Shown in pieces: positions 34,106-53,566 of a DNA stretch of 64,000 bases. This DNA is from Spongilla lacustris (taxonomy: Eukaryota; Porifera; Demospongiae; Spongillida; Spongillidae), in assembly GCA_949361645.1 (NCBI GenBank), contig OX442424.1, forward strand, positions 512,001-576,000. Direction: 5' to 3'. The position numbers and the translations under genes were made by a program. Within the stretch, counting starts at the first letter, position 1; every line of letters begins with the position of its first letter. A model generated the notes under the pieces. The model was not told the origin of the DNA. It worked only from the letters and a program-made list of their open reading frames with translations, and did not search any database.

Positions 34106-35473
34106 CAGCTTTGGTTTGGATGTGTGGTTTTTGTGTGTACTTGGCCTGGGAGGAAATACAGAAATGGTATCTGAACACATGTAGCATGTAACCATTCATT
34201 TAACAGCTTGTAAGTGTTCTGTTGTCAGTTGTAAGATTGTCATGTCTAGTGAGCTGTCGATGTTGACAAACTAACTTTAGCAACACCATCAATTGGCAAC
34301 CATTAGCAGGTAAGTTGTTAAACTTTCATCCTTCAGAGGACCACTAACATATCTGTGAGTGTTGTTGACATCATGAGCAGGGTGGGTTAAGTTAGCATTA
34401 TTAAAGTAGTCAAATATACTAGGTGTGGGTTGGCAGCTAGGCCTGCAGCCCAGTCCCCAGTCCCCTGCATGGGGCCACTAATCTGCCCATATGCAGTGTG
34501 TAACAGGATATGGTTAGTGGGGTTAGCCACAGCTATTGAAGGGGGAAGACTACACTGGATCTAAGACAATGAGCTGTTGTACATGAGACTACAAATGGAT
34601 GTGATTTTGATGACTTTACAAAGAAAGGAAAAGCTGTGTACATACAGCACACAATACCCATTGCTCTTCTGGTGATGTCCTGGATCTTTAGAATGCTGTG
34701 ACCTATGAAGGATACACCTTTTGTGTCGGCTAGCAGTGTTGATAAACTCTTCATCTACTTTGGCTATTAATGTGTGTGTGTATGTGTGTGTGTGTGTGTG
34801 TCACTGTGTGTGTGTGTCACTGTGTGTGTGTGTCACTGTGTGTGTGTGTGTGTCACTGTGTGTGTGTCACTGTGAGTGTGTCACAGTGTGTGTGTCACTG
34901 TGTTGTGTGTGTATCTGTGTGTGTGTGTGTGTGCTCTTGTGTCATATGACTATGGTGGCTTGAAGTAGGATTTGGCCTTCCATTTGGAATGATCACAGCG
35001 AAGCCCGTAAAGTCATGAATGGAAATCACATTGGGATGCCGAAACAGGCGTCGAGTGATGCAATAATTAAACCCATAATAGTGCGGCCTGTGCCTGCGAA
35101 GCCAATTCAAAGACACGCTATGATCTCAACACTCTTGACCATAAGTGAATACTTCTGTGGCCGCTTTTTGAGACAAGTCATGGGACAGTTGCCTTGTCCA
35201 GAAAACCATACAACAGACGACCTTGTAAATATATAGGATGGCATACTAAATTAGTAGTACAGTACCGAGCTGTTATAGCGCGTAAGGTTACTTGAACAGG
35301 GGCGTACAGCTCCAGTAATTGAGAAAAAGAACGTATGAATTCTGTTCTGGGATGCTAGTTACGAAGGTGAAGATGATCACACAGTAGCATAAGTAATATG
35401 ATAATACACGGTACCCACAAATTTTGTGGGTAATTTTGTTGTTTTCGGTAATACGGTAAGGTACCGCACCCTT

Positions 35474-35500
35474 GACGTAATTGTGATCTCATATATAACT
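35474..35500 (+). promoter_or_regulatory. CRE-like and TATA-like elements upstream of SERTA-like gene
   Basis: TTGACGTAATTGTG (about 35471) and ATATATAAC (about 35491) lie 70-95 bp before the ATG at 35568. The 11-mer TGACGTAATTG is shared with the WDR31 upstream region. Confidence 0.4.
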
Positions 35501-35567
35501 TGTGGTTAGGTCATAAGGTGGTTAAAAAAGCGCCAAGGATCTCGTGAAGGCAATTCCTAGCTCAGTT

Positions 35568-36512
35568 ATGGAGGGATTTCTAGAGGCCAATAGAATTGTT
35601 GAGGTTTCTCTCAACAAGCTCAGCGCTAACAGTAAGAGCGGCGACTTGTCGCTCAGAAAGACTTTGTTGGTATCCAAAGTGCTCAACAGGGCACAAGACG
35701 TGGCTACTTCGGCGCATATGTCATTGATAAACAACACATCGACAACGCTCCGCAGTTCGTCGAAACTATTGGCAAACATCAGTACGGTCGAAAGCTCCGA
35801 GGTATATGAGACAGACTGCTTACCCGCTGTTTCTACGAGGGCCGTAAAACTACCAAGACCACCTAGTCCTATTGTGTGTCATTCGCTAGCGAGAACTGAC
35901 GAAGAAGAGCCCATGGACTTTGAGAACATGATCTCGAACAATTCAGTTCTTCAATATATTTTAGCGGACAATGACGGTGCAGCTGTGGACAGCCCGCCCT
36001 TTGATATGACCAAAGCGGATGGTCCCGTACGTAATAGAAACGAACAGCACTTGTCGCCCAAAAGAAAGCTTTTGCAAAACATTTCCAATTCACAGGAGTG
36101 GCCCTCTAACTATTGGAGATCAGAACTAACGAACAGTTTAAAGCACGGTTTTCTAGACCAAACGTGGTCAACAGGTAGCGGCACTACCACCCAACCGCCA
36201 GTGTCACCGGGAAAGAGGGGCCACCGTGAAGCCTTTCAGTTTGACAAAGACAGTTCTTGTTTGTGCGACGACTCAAAAAGATTTAAACCGTGCCATTCCA
36301 ACAGTTGTACTACCGAGGAATGTTTGAACTGCGTGTGCGACCACTTATCGCCCAGAAATATACAGTCGGAGCCACTTCTTGCGTACATGCTCGGCAAAGG
36401 GTTCAACACCGCGTCACTACTAGACGATGGCTGGCCTCCGGCGTACTGCCCTGAAAATCACTTCATGGATACGATCCACAGCACTTCAGTCACCCCGATC
36501 TTTGCTTTCTGA
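35568..36512 (+). CDS. SERTA-domain-like protein, intronless
   Basis: A single-exon frame of 314 aa, followed by AATAAA at 36751, so it looks like a complete expressed gene. Residues about 8-45 (IVEVSLNKLSAN, then SLRKTLLVSKVLNRAQD) fit the SERTA motif of SERTAD/CDCA4 proteins: a SLxKL helix, a basic-(S/T)-VL(I/V) helix, then NxLRRxQ. SERTA proteins bind PP2A subunits, CDK4 or E2F-DP and act as transcriptional co-regulators in the nucleus, often as small intronless genes (family knowledge). The remainder is Ser/Asn-rich and weakly conserved. It contains a Cys-rich stretch (CLCDDSKRFKPCHSNSC) and a hydrophobic/acidic C-terminal part (LLAYMLGKGFNTASLLDDGW). The assignment rests on pattern recognition only. 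Confidence 0.55.
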   Translation: MEGFLEANRIVEVSLNKLSANSKSGDLSLRKTLLVSKVLNRAQDVATSAHMSLINNTSTTLRSSSKLLANISTVESSEVYETDCLPAVSTRAVKLPRPPSPIVCHSLARTDEEEPMDFENMISNNSVLQYILADNDGAAVDSPPFDMTKADGPVRNRNEQHLSPKRKLLQNISNSQEWPSNYWRSELTNSLKHGFLDQTWSTGSGTTTQPPVSPGKRGHREAFQFDKDSSCLCDDSKRFKPCHSNSCTTEECLNCVCDHLSPRNIQSEPLLAYMLGKGFNTASLLDDGWPPAYCPENHFMDTIHSTSVTPIFAF

Positions 36513-37145
36513 TTTCACTGAACCACAACAAACTACTATGTGGACCTTTTTTTGGCACTTTTTTTTCCCCCCCCTTCTTGGCATCATTTTTGCTGGGTTT
36601 TAGCATTCTTCCTACAGGACTGCTTGTGTGGTTGTATGTTTGGGGCTAGCACATAGCTTGTACAGGTCCAGGCTCAACTCCCCTGTTGTGTGTGTGTGTG
36701 TGTCTGCATTGTTGTTTGTTGTGTACAACATTGAATCTGAAAAGAAAGCAAATAAAGTCTTCATGTTATAAATGTCAACAGACAAAAGAATGGGGGAAGG
36801 GAAAAGGGTATTCGAAAACAAAAACATCAAAGTGGTTACTTAACACTTGTCTGGACATACATGTACTACACTCATAACAATACACGCTAGCTCTTCTTCG
36901 ATTCCACACTAAGGATGCTTCCATCCCAAGCACCTGCATAGAGCAAACAAAGGGAGAGGTGGGCGTTACAAAGAAGTGTACCAGGGCTACTACTGCTTGC
37001 CAAACATGTGACTAGTATTAGGTTAACACTTCAAAACCTTTCCTAGACTCACATTCAACACAGAAAGCCCTAATGTGCCACATTAAATGGCTTCTGTCCC
37101 CCTAACGTGATTCCACATCCCTATTTCATTGGCAGCTCTACTCAC
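36513..37145. other. 3' flank of SERTA-like gene and unresolved PTPA 3' end
   Basis: Poly(A) signal AATAAA at 36751-36756 (plus). On the minus strand a good acceptor (CTCTATGCAG) at 36934 precedes a frame starting VLG, as expected for PTPA (KAEVLG), but the following residues do not match the family. Confidence 0.4.
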
Positions 37146-43970
<6,825 letters not shown>

Positions 43971-44177
43971 TTTACGCCTTTAAGATGCAACGCATGCGCA
44001 GCCGGCTAATTATTAAAAATGTCATTTTTATATAGCAGTCAGTAGTGTTAACAAAACAAGAATAAATTGCGGCAATGCACATCTGAACGAAACAGCTAGT
44101 CACGACTATCTCAATAAACATTAAAACGCAGTGGCCAATAGTCACATTATATGAAATAAAACACACTATCTTCAATA

Positions 44178-45730
44178 TCACAGGTCAGTCAGAGGGTTAA
44201 GAACCCTAAGCTGGTTTGTAAATTCGGTTGGTGTAATGATGTGGGTGGAACCTGCATTTAAGAAGAAGTAATGATGGATGTATTACAGTTAGTGTGCCCA
44301 CACCAATGAACACACACAACATGGCAGGATGGCTCACCAATAATAAATTCATGTGTAGGACAGGCACTAGACACTTCGTAAATAGCTCTCATCTCTGAGT
44401 ACGTCATCCCTCCAATAATGAAGATGATGATGGTGGGTACATCCTTCTTGGCCTTCTGCAATGACGCCTAAGGGAAGGTGTGATGGTGGGGAGGGGAGGA
44501 GTGATGGGGAGGTGTGATGGTAGGTGAGGTGATGGTGGTGGGTGTGAAGGTGGAGAGGTGTGATGGTGGAGGTGTGTGATGGTGGGGAGATGAGGAGTGA
44601 TGGGGAGGAGTGATGGTAGGTGTGATGGTAGGGAAAGGTAAAGGTACATGTATAGGGAAGATGGAGGTATAAACATACATCTTTGGAATCAGATTTCTGT
44701 GGCTGTGAGGAAGGTACCCAATTCCACCTCTGACGTACACTACAAAGGTAAACACAAATAGGTGTGGTTTAAGGGTCTTGAAAGCCTTAGAGATACAAGG
44801 TATATGCACACAACACATACCTTGATGGACCTACATACCATGATGGGAGAGAGGGGAGGGGGAAAAGATTTAGCAGTGTCTCTTAGACCAAGACATGCAC
44901 ACAATCACCCAAATATACACACCTGCATATACACTAACTTCTACACACACACACCACACATACACATAATCACTCACATACACACAATCAGTCACATACA
45001 CACAATCACTCTCACACACACAATCACTCTCACATACACACAATCACTCTCACATACACACAATCACTCTCACATACACACAATCACTCTCACATACACA
45101 CAATCACTCTCACATACACACAATCACTCTCACATACACACAATCACTCTCACATACACACAATCACTCTCACATACACAATCACTCTCACACAATCACA
45201 CACTCACCACTAGCAGCACCACCACTTGCTCCCGAGCTGCCTGATGACCAGCTTGCTGCAGCCCCTCCTGCTGATGACATCCTTGACTTCCCTCCAGGTC
45301 TAAGGTATGGGCAGTATGACGTATCCAAACCAGAAGCTGCTGCATACTGCACAAAAGACAGACAAAACCCTTTCATTTTCAGTCAACCTTCCTTGACAAT
45401 GAGTTCTCTCCACTTGGTATTTACACCCCATGTGCACATCATGTGCCCCCACGTGCACATCATGTGCCCCCACGTGCACATCATGTGCCCCCACGTGCAC
45501 ATCATGTGCCCCCACGTGCCCCTCACTCACTTCTATAATGTCTTGAACCACTGGCACCCAGCGTGAGACCTCGTAGCGTTCCTCAGTCCTAACCTTCCTC
45601 TTCAGAGGATGTTTGACGCTTTTCTTCACCTAATGGAGACACATATTTAACCCTCCAGGTCCTACACACTGACAAAAGGCTTCACCTCTGTTATCACTGT
45701 TACTCCAAAGTGCATCAAATTCAGGATCAC

Positions 45731-45767
<37 letters not shown>

Positions 45768-48700
45768 ATGTAGTTATACCATCACATGCACACATACCAC
45801 ACATACCATCACATGCACACACATACATCACATGCACACACTACCATCACATGCACACACATACCATCACATGCACACACATACCATCACATGCACACAC
45901 ATACCATCACATGCACACACACCTGCCATCACATGCACACACACCTGCCATCACATGCACACACACCTGCCATCACATGCACACACACCTGCCATCACAT
46001 GCACACACACCTGCCATCACATGCACACACACCTGCCATCACATGCACACACACATACCATCACATGCACACACATACCATCACATGCACACACATACCA
46101 TCACATGCACACACACCTGCCATCACATGCACACACACCTGTCATCACATGCACACACCTGCCATCACATGCACACACCTGCCATCACATGCACACACCT
46201 GCCATCACATGCACACACACATACCATCACATGCACACACATACCATCACATGCACACCCACACCATACCTGTCGTCCCCATGGATCTCAGCATGCTCCA
46301 TCAGTTTGATGAAGTCAGCTCTACTCACACCTACAATGGAATACCATTAATCCACTACTACTCCACATTCCACACGTTCACTGGGTCACCTCTCCCACAC
46401 AAATAGACACTAATCCTCTACGCTTAGTCACATCCTGTACTGTCATAAAAAATACCACACCATAGCAACACATTCCTAAATTTTGGAATGAAACTCCATT
46501 TGACAGCTTGTGGGTGCCCTCTGTGACCTAAGCTTCCTCCATAGAAAAATTACATATTTTGAATACCATTTTCATCTCCATATGATCACCTGACCGTCAT
46601 ATCACCTTCAGGACCACCATATCACCTGACCACCATATCACCTGACCACCATATCACCTGACCACCATATCACCTGACCACCATATCACCTGACCACCAT
46701 ATCACCTTCAGGACCTCCATATCACCTTCAGGACCTCCATATCACCTGACCTCCATATCACCTGACCACCATATCACCTGACCTCCATATCACCTTCAGG
46801 ACCACCATATCACCTGACCACCATATCACCTGACCTCCATATCACCTGACCTCCATATCACCAGACCTCCATATCACCTGAACTCCATATCAATTGACCA
46901 CCCTAACACATACACAACACAATGTTTACACACACAAGCACACACATACACAACACACACCCATTACCTCCTTTAAGAAGGATGTACAGCATAAGTATTC
47001 TAACTTTGTCTGCTGAACTGTAAACCACAGATGGACCATAACCACAGTGAGGAGGTCACAATGAGTGAACAACTCACGTTATCGCACGCTCAAACAGACT
47101 TGGCATGATGGCCTTGAGGGGGTCAGCAATACGCTCCCCCTGGGGGTTGGTCCCCATGGCCATGTCCTGTTCCACATTACACAGGCTGTTCACGCCCCCT
47201 CTGAACTTCTGCATGCATTCTGACGCTAGAGTGACATGCAGCGCGTACTGTGGAGGGAAACAAGCCCTTTGACATACAGTGTGTACTGTGGAGGGTAATT
47301 AACCCCTTTGACATACAATGTGTACTGTGGAGGGTAATTAACCCCTTTGACATGCAGCACATACTGTGGAGGGTAATTAACCCCTTTGACATGCAGCGCA
47401 TACTGTGCCCTTTGACAACACTTCTACACATCATAACCTCAGGTCTTATGAATTTCCATGAAAACAGTACAACATTGGCCTGACGTGTGACTAACCTAAG
47501 TGCATCCTGTAGGAATGTCAACACTCCCCAGGTAAGGTCTACCGGAATTGCACCATGGACTTCACATACCAAGGTAACTCGTTGCTTTGTCTACACATCA
47601 CATCACAATGTAAACACCTCATACCTCAAGCCAGACACACATGGAGAGATATCACCAACGGTATCGCTATCACTGGCAATTCCTGGATTTCTTTTCCCCC
47701 CCTTTTCCCCATAATGTATTAGATTATGGACAAAATGCAGGGATCACGAGCGATATGGTCGGCGATATCGCCCTGTGTCCTAACCTCTATATAGTCCTCA
47801 TTGGTCCTCACATTCCCCTCAGCCTTCACACTAACCTCTCCTTCACACTAACCTCTCCTTCACACTAACCTCTCCTTCACACTAACCTCTCCTTCACACT
47901 AACCTCTCCTTCACACTAACCTCTCCTACACACCCACATACATGTACACAAATAGAAATAGACATACACACACACACCCATACACAGAATACCTACACAT
48001 CACATCACACACACATCACACCACACACACATCACACCACACACATCACACCACACACATCACACCACACACATCACACCACACACACATCACACCACAC
48101 ACACATCACACCACACACACATCACACCACACACACATCACACCACACACATCACACACAAATCACACCACACACACACATCACACCCCACACAAACATC
48201 ACACCCCACACAAACACACCTGGCTTAGTTCCTTCTGGTACTGTGGCATCTTCTTTATCATACGTGCCATGTCCTTGATCGAAGCCTGCAGGCAGGGAGG
48301 GAGAGGAGGAAGAAACAAGAGGGAGAAAAGGGGGAGAAGAGAGAGGAGGGAGAAGGAGTAAGGGGAAGAGTTGGAGAAGAGGACAAGAGTTTGTGGTGGG
48401 AGCACCTAACAAGTGTGTGACCTGTGCATATAACAGGGGTGTGACCTGTGCAAATAACAGGGGTGTGACCTGTGCAAATAACAGGGGTGTGACCTGTGCA
48501 TATAACAGGGGTGGGGCATAACTGAGTTCACTCAGCGCTACCACACAAAGCAGCATTTGCTCTGAGGAGGTGCGGCCATAACTCACATCTTTATCAGTGC
48601 CCTTCAGTTTCTTCTTGGAAGTAAAGTCCTGGAACAGCTCGTTCACCTGCCTGTTAAGAACCCATGGGTGCCCAGTCCAAACAGCACTACTCAACTTACT

Positions 48701-51700
48701 TGGAAACATCAGCTATGTGCTTGTGACGCAGATCAGACCACAGTGAGTCATTTTCTGCAGAGAACAGATCACATGTCTAACCCTGTTTAAACAACAAATG
48801 AAGCCTGCTATTAAAAAAAAAAAAAAGAATTGGTTCACTATTTGGATAACCCAATATGGTACAACAGTCAGAGCAGAAGAATGTATGTATATAGCCATGT
48901 GGGTCATGTGACACTGGTCATGGCGGTATGTCATTGGTCACGTGACACCACGGCTGTATGTCATCATGTAGCCATACATTATAGAATAACAGGGACTGGA
49001 TACCTAAATACATGCATCACACCCCTTCCAGTCCGTAACTTGTTTTAGGAAGGCTTAAAATACTTTTGAGCTGCAGCACAGAACTCCAATAGTTTGTCTG
49101 GAACCTCGAACAGAAAGAAAGATCTTCGGACAGCCTACTTCACATAGCATTTCATCATATATTTGACGTGGCTATTTGAGGGCTGGACCAGCTTAGATGA
49201 CATGTGGCTATGTGAGGGCTGGACCAGCTCAGATGACATGTGGCTATGTGAGGGCTGGACCAGCTCAGATGACATGTGGCTATGTGAGGGCTGGACCAGC
49301 TCAGATGACATGTGGCTATGTGAGGGCTGGACCAGCTCAGATGACATGTGGCTATGTGAGGGCTGGACCAGCTCAGATGACATGTGGCTATGTGAGGGCT
49401 GGACCAGCTTAGATGACATGTGGCTATGTGAGGGCTGGACCAGCTCAGGTGACATGTGGCTATGTGAGGGCTGGACTGGCTCAGATGACATGTGGCTATG
49501 TGAGGGCTGGACCAGCTCAGGTGACATGTGGCTATGTGAGGGCTGGACCAGCTCAGATGACATGTGGCTATGTGAGGGCTGGACCGGCTCAGATGACATG
49601 TGGCTATGTGAGGGCTGGACCAGCTCAGATGACATGTGGCTATGTGAGGGCTGGACCAGCTCAGATGACATGTGGCTATGTGAGGGCTGGACCGGCTCAG
49701 ATGACATGTGGCTATGTGAGGGCTGGACCAGCTCAGATGACATGTGGCTATGTGAGGGCTGGACCGGCTCAGATGACATGTGGCTATGTGAGGGCTGGAC
49801 CAGCTCAGATGACATGTGGCTATGTGAGGGCTGGACCAGCTCAGGTGACATGTGGCTATGTGAGGGCTGGACCAGCTCAGATGACATGTGGCTATGTGAG
49901 GGCTGGACCAGCTCAGATGACATGTGGCTATGTGAGGGCTGGACCAGCTCAGATGACATGTGGCTATGTGAGGGCTGGACTGGCTCAGATGACATGTGGC
50001 TATGTGAGGGCTGGACCAGCTCAGGTGACATGTGGCTATGTGAGGGCTGGACCAGCTCAGATGACATGTGGCTATGTGCGGGCTGGACCAGCTCAGATGA
50101 CATGTGGCTATGTGAGGGCTGGACCAGCTCAGATGACATGTGGCTATGTGAGGGCTGGACCAGCTCAGATGACATGTGGCTATGTGAGGGCTGGACCAGC
50201 TCAGATGACATGTGGCTATGTGAGGGCTGGACCAGCTCAGGTGACATGTGGCTATGTGAGGGCTGGACCAGCTCAGATGACATGTGGCTATGTGAGGGCT
50301 AGACCGGCTCAGATGACATGTGGCTATGTGAGGGCTGGACCAGCTCAGATGACATGTGGCTATGTGAGGGCTGGACTGGCTCAGATGACATGTGGCTATG
50401 TGAGGGCTGGACCAGCTCAGATGACATGTGGCTATGTGAGGGCTGGACCAGCTTAGATGACATGTGGCTATGTGAGGGCTGGACCAGCTTAGATGACATG
50501 TGGCTATGTGAGGGCTGGACCAGCTCAGATGACATGTGGCTATGTGAGGGCTGGACCAGCTCAATTTTTATTTTTCTCACAGAAGGCCCTTCATCTAGGG
50601 GAAGGCCCTTCATCTAGGGGAAGGCCCTTCGTCTTATTTTGAGCTTGACACATATAACTCCTGATTCCTTTATCTCTAAAGCTTCAAATTGAAATCCATG
50701 TTCAAAAGTCATTTTGTTACTCACACATTTTTTCATTTAAGATATTGCCGACTTGTAGCTATCAGAACATCAAGTAGTGGCACTACTACCCGTTTTGCTA
50801 GGGGGGGGGGGGGGGGGGGGTAATGTTTATTTGTATGTTTCAGTCCAATTATCATTCTATGTCACGAGCCGCAATACTTTCTTTGGATTGAGAGCTGTTA
50901 CTTAGTTTGAACATATATACATTTTGGCTTCTTCTGCATTAATATTGTCATCAAATCTAGCTTTTAAAACTGTCTTATTAACTGAGACGGACAATAGGCA
51001 TTTGTGATCCTTTTGACGTCGAAAACCAAGAGTGCCAGTCATTCTCGAGCACCCTTACTGTGCAGTAAAAGAAACCCTTACTGTGCAGTAAAAGAAACCC
51101 TTACTGTGCAGTAAAAGTAACCCTTACTGTGCAGTAAAAGTAACCCTTACAGTGCAGTAAAAGTAACCCTTACTGTGCAGTAAAAGTAACCCTTACTGTG
51201 CAGTAAAAGTAACCCTTACTGTGCAGTAAAAGTAACTCTTACTGTGCAGTAAAAGTAACCCTTACAGTGCAGTAAAAGTAACCCTTACTGTGCAGTAAAA
51301 GTAACCCTTACTGTGCAGTAAAAGTAACCCTTACTGTGCAGTAAAAGTAACTCTTACTGTGCAGTAAAAGTAACCCTTACTGTGCAAATCAATTCAATCA
51401 ACCAAGCGCTTGGTTAATTAATTGTCAAAGGCAACATCCATTAGGCATCTTTAGAACAGTGTTTTATGCAGGGCTAAGACTACTGCCTCAGTTTATATAC
51501 CTTATGCAGGGCTAAGACTACTGCCTCAGTTCATATACCTTTCAGTATTAAAATTGTTAGCTTGCTGGAGACACGCCTCAGTATAGATAGGTACTCTACT
51601 CTGCTAGGGTGCAGGTACTCTGCTAGGGTGCAGGTACTCTGCTAGGGTGCAGGTACTCTGCTAGGGTGCAGGTACTCTGCTAGGGTGCAGGTACTCTGCT

Positions 51701-53500
51701 AGGGTGCAGGTACTCTGCTAGGGTGCAGGTACTCTGCTAGGGTGCAGGTACTCTGCTAGAGTGCAGGTACTCTGCTAGGGTGCAGGTACTCTGCTAGGGT
51801 GCAGGTACTCTGCTAGGGTGCAGGTACTCTGCTAGGGTGCAGGTACTCTGCTAGGGTGCAGGTACTCTGCTAGGGTGCAGGTACTCTGCTAGAGTGCAGG
51901 TACTTCCCATTAGGCTACTAGGCTTCACGTGTATATCTTTGCATGTCACTAATCCTTTCCTTAATAAATACAGCTTGGTGTGATTTGTTAGGCTACAGTG
52001 GAAACCACCATATTACGTTAAAATCTCATGTGGCAAAGAAGGCATGGGGCAACCTCCTCTGTCCATGTGGCAAAGAAGGCATGGGGCAACCTCCTCTGTC
52101 CATGTGGCAAAGAAGGCATGGGGCAACCTCCTCTGTCCATGTGGCAAAGAAGGCATGGGGCAACCTCCTCTGTCCATGGGGCAAAGAAGGCATGGGGCAA
52201 CCTCCTCTGTCCATGTGGCAAAGAAGGCATGGGGCAACCTTGGTGGACAGTGAGTTTATTAGGGAGCACAGCTTGTAACGTTTATAGGCATGTGTTGGAT
52301 GATTGTATTTACATTAAGCAAATCTCAAACTCACCATCAAGAATAACCTCCTTCTCTCTACTGTCACCTCCAGCAGTCGTGGAGCGGTACCTGGTGATGG
52401 GATTACTCAAAGCAGGTATGATGCCATATGTGCCCCCTCCCCCTGCCCCCCTCCCACCCCCTGCCATATGTGGCCCCTCCCCCTGCCATATGTGCCCCAA
52501 CCCCCTGCCATGTGGTCCCTCCCCCTGCCATGTGTGCCCCAACCCCCTGCCATGTGGTCCCTCCTCCTGCCATATGTGGCCCCTCCCCCTGCCCCCTCCC
52601 ACCCCCTGCCATATGTGATCCCTCCCCCTGCCATTTGTGCCCCTCCACCTGCTATATATGGCCCCTCCCCCCTGCTGTACTCTGCCATATGTACCTGTAA
52701 ACATCATTCTTCACATGAAGTAGGTCATAGACCATTGCCTACAGACATTTAGGGGTGGGGGGAGGTTACGATAAGGACATAAGAGGTATAGAAGTGAGAG
52801 GAAGAAAGTAGATGAGGAGTGTGTAGGGGAGGGTGAAGAGGTATGTGGGGAGGGTGAAGAGTGTAGGGGAGGGTGGAGTGTGTAGGGGAGGGGGAGTGTG
52901 TAGGGAGGGTGAAGAAGTGTGGGAGGATGAAGAGTGTAGGAGGGTGAAGAGTGTAGGGGAGGGTAGAGTGTGTAGGGGAGGGTGAAGAGGTATGGGAGGG
53001 TGAAGAGTGTAGGGGAGGGTGAAGAGTGCAGGGGAGGGTGGAGAGGTGTGGGAGGGTGAAGAGGTGTGGGAGGGTGAAGAGGTGTGGGAGGGTGAAGAGG
53101 TGTGGGAGGGTGAAGAGTGTAGGAGGGTGGAGAGGTGTGGGAGGGTGAAGAGAACTTGGTGAAGACGTGTGTGTGGAGTGGTAGGATAGAGTGCACACCA
53201 AAAACGCACTTGGAATGTTAGCTCATGAAGGATGGGAGAGGCAGGATCAAACCCTCTGCAGTGAAGGGGGTGGGGGTGGGCAATAGTGTGCATAAATTAC
53301 ACCCTTACTCCCAACTGCTCCGCCCCCCACAAACACACGAAAACACCCACACTTACACACACACATGAAAACACACGAAAACATGAAAACACACACACAA
53401 AAACACACGAAAACACATACACACATGAAAACACACGAAAACATGAAAATACACACACAAAAACACACGAAAACACACACACACGAAAACACACACACAA

Positions 53501-53566
<66 letters not shown>

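Noticed and set aside
34895..35236. Overlapping frames of about 73 aa on both strands
   Set aside because: Unique but featureless sequence. No homology recognised and no promoter or poly(A) context to support a gene.
49135..50617. 379-469 aa repetitive proteins or a CRISPR-like array
   Set aside because: A 36-bp head-to-tail satellite without unique spacers, inside an STXBP intron. Openness follows from the unit being a multiple of three. CRISPR is not expected in an animal genome.
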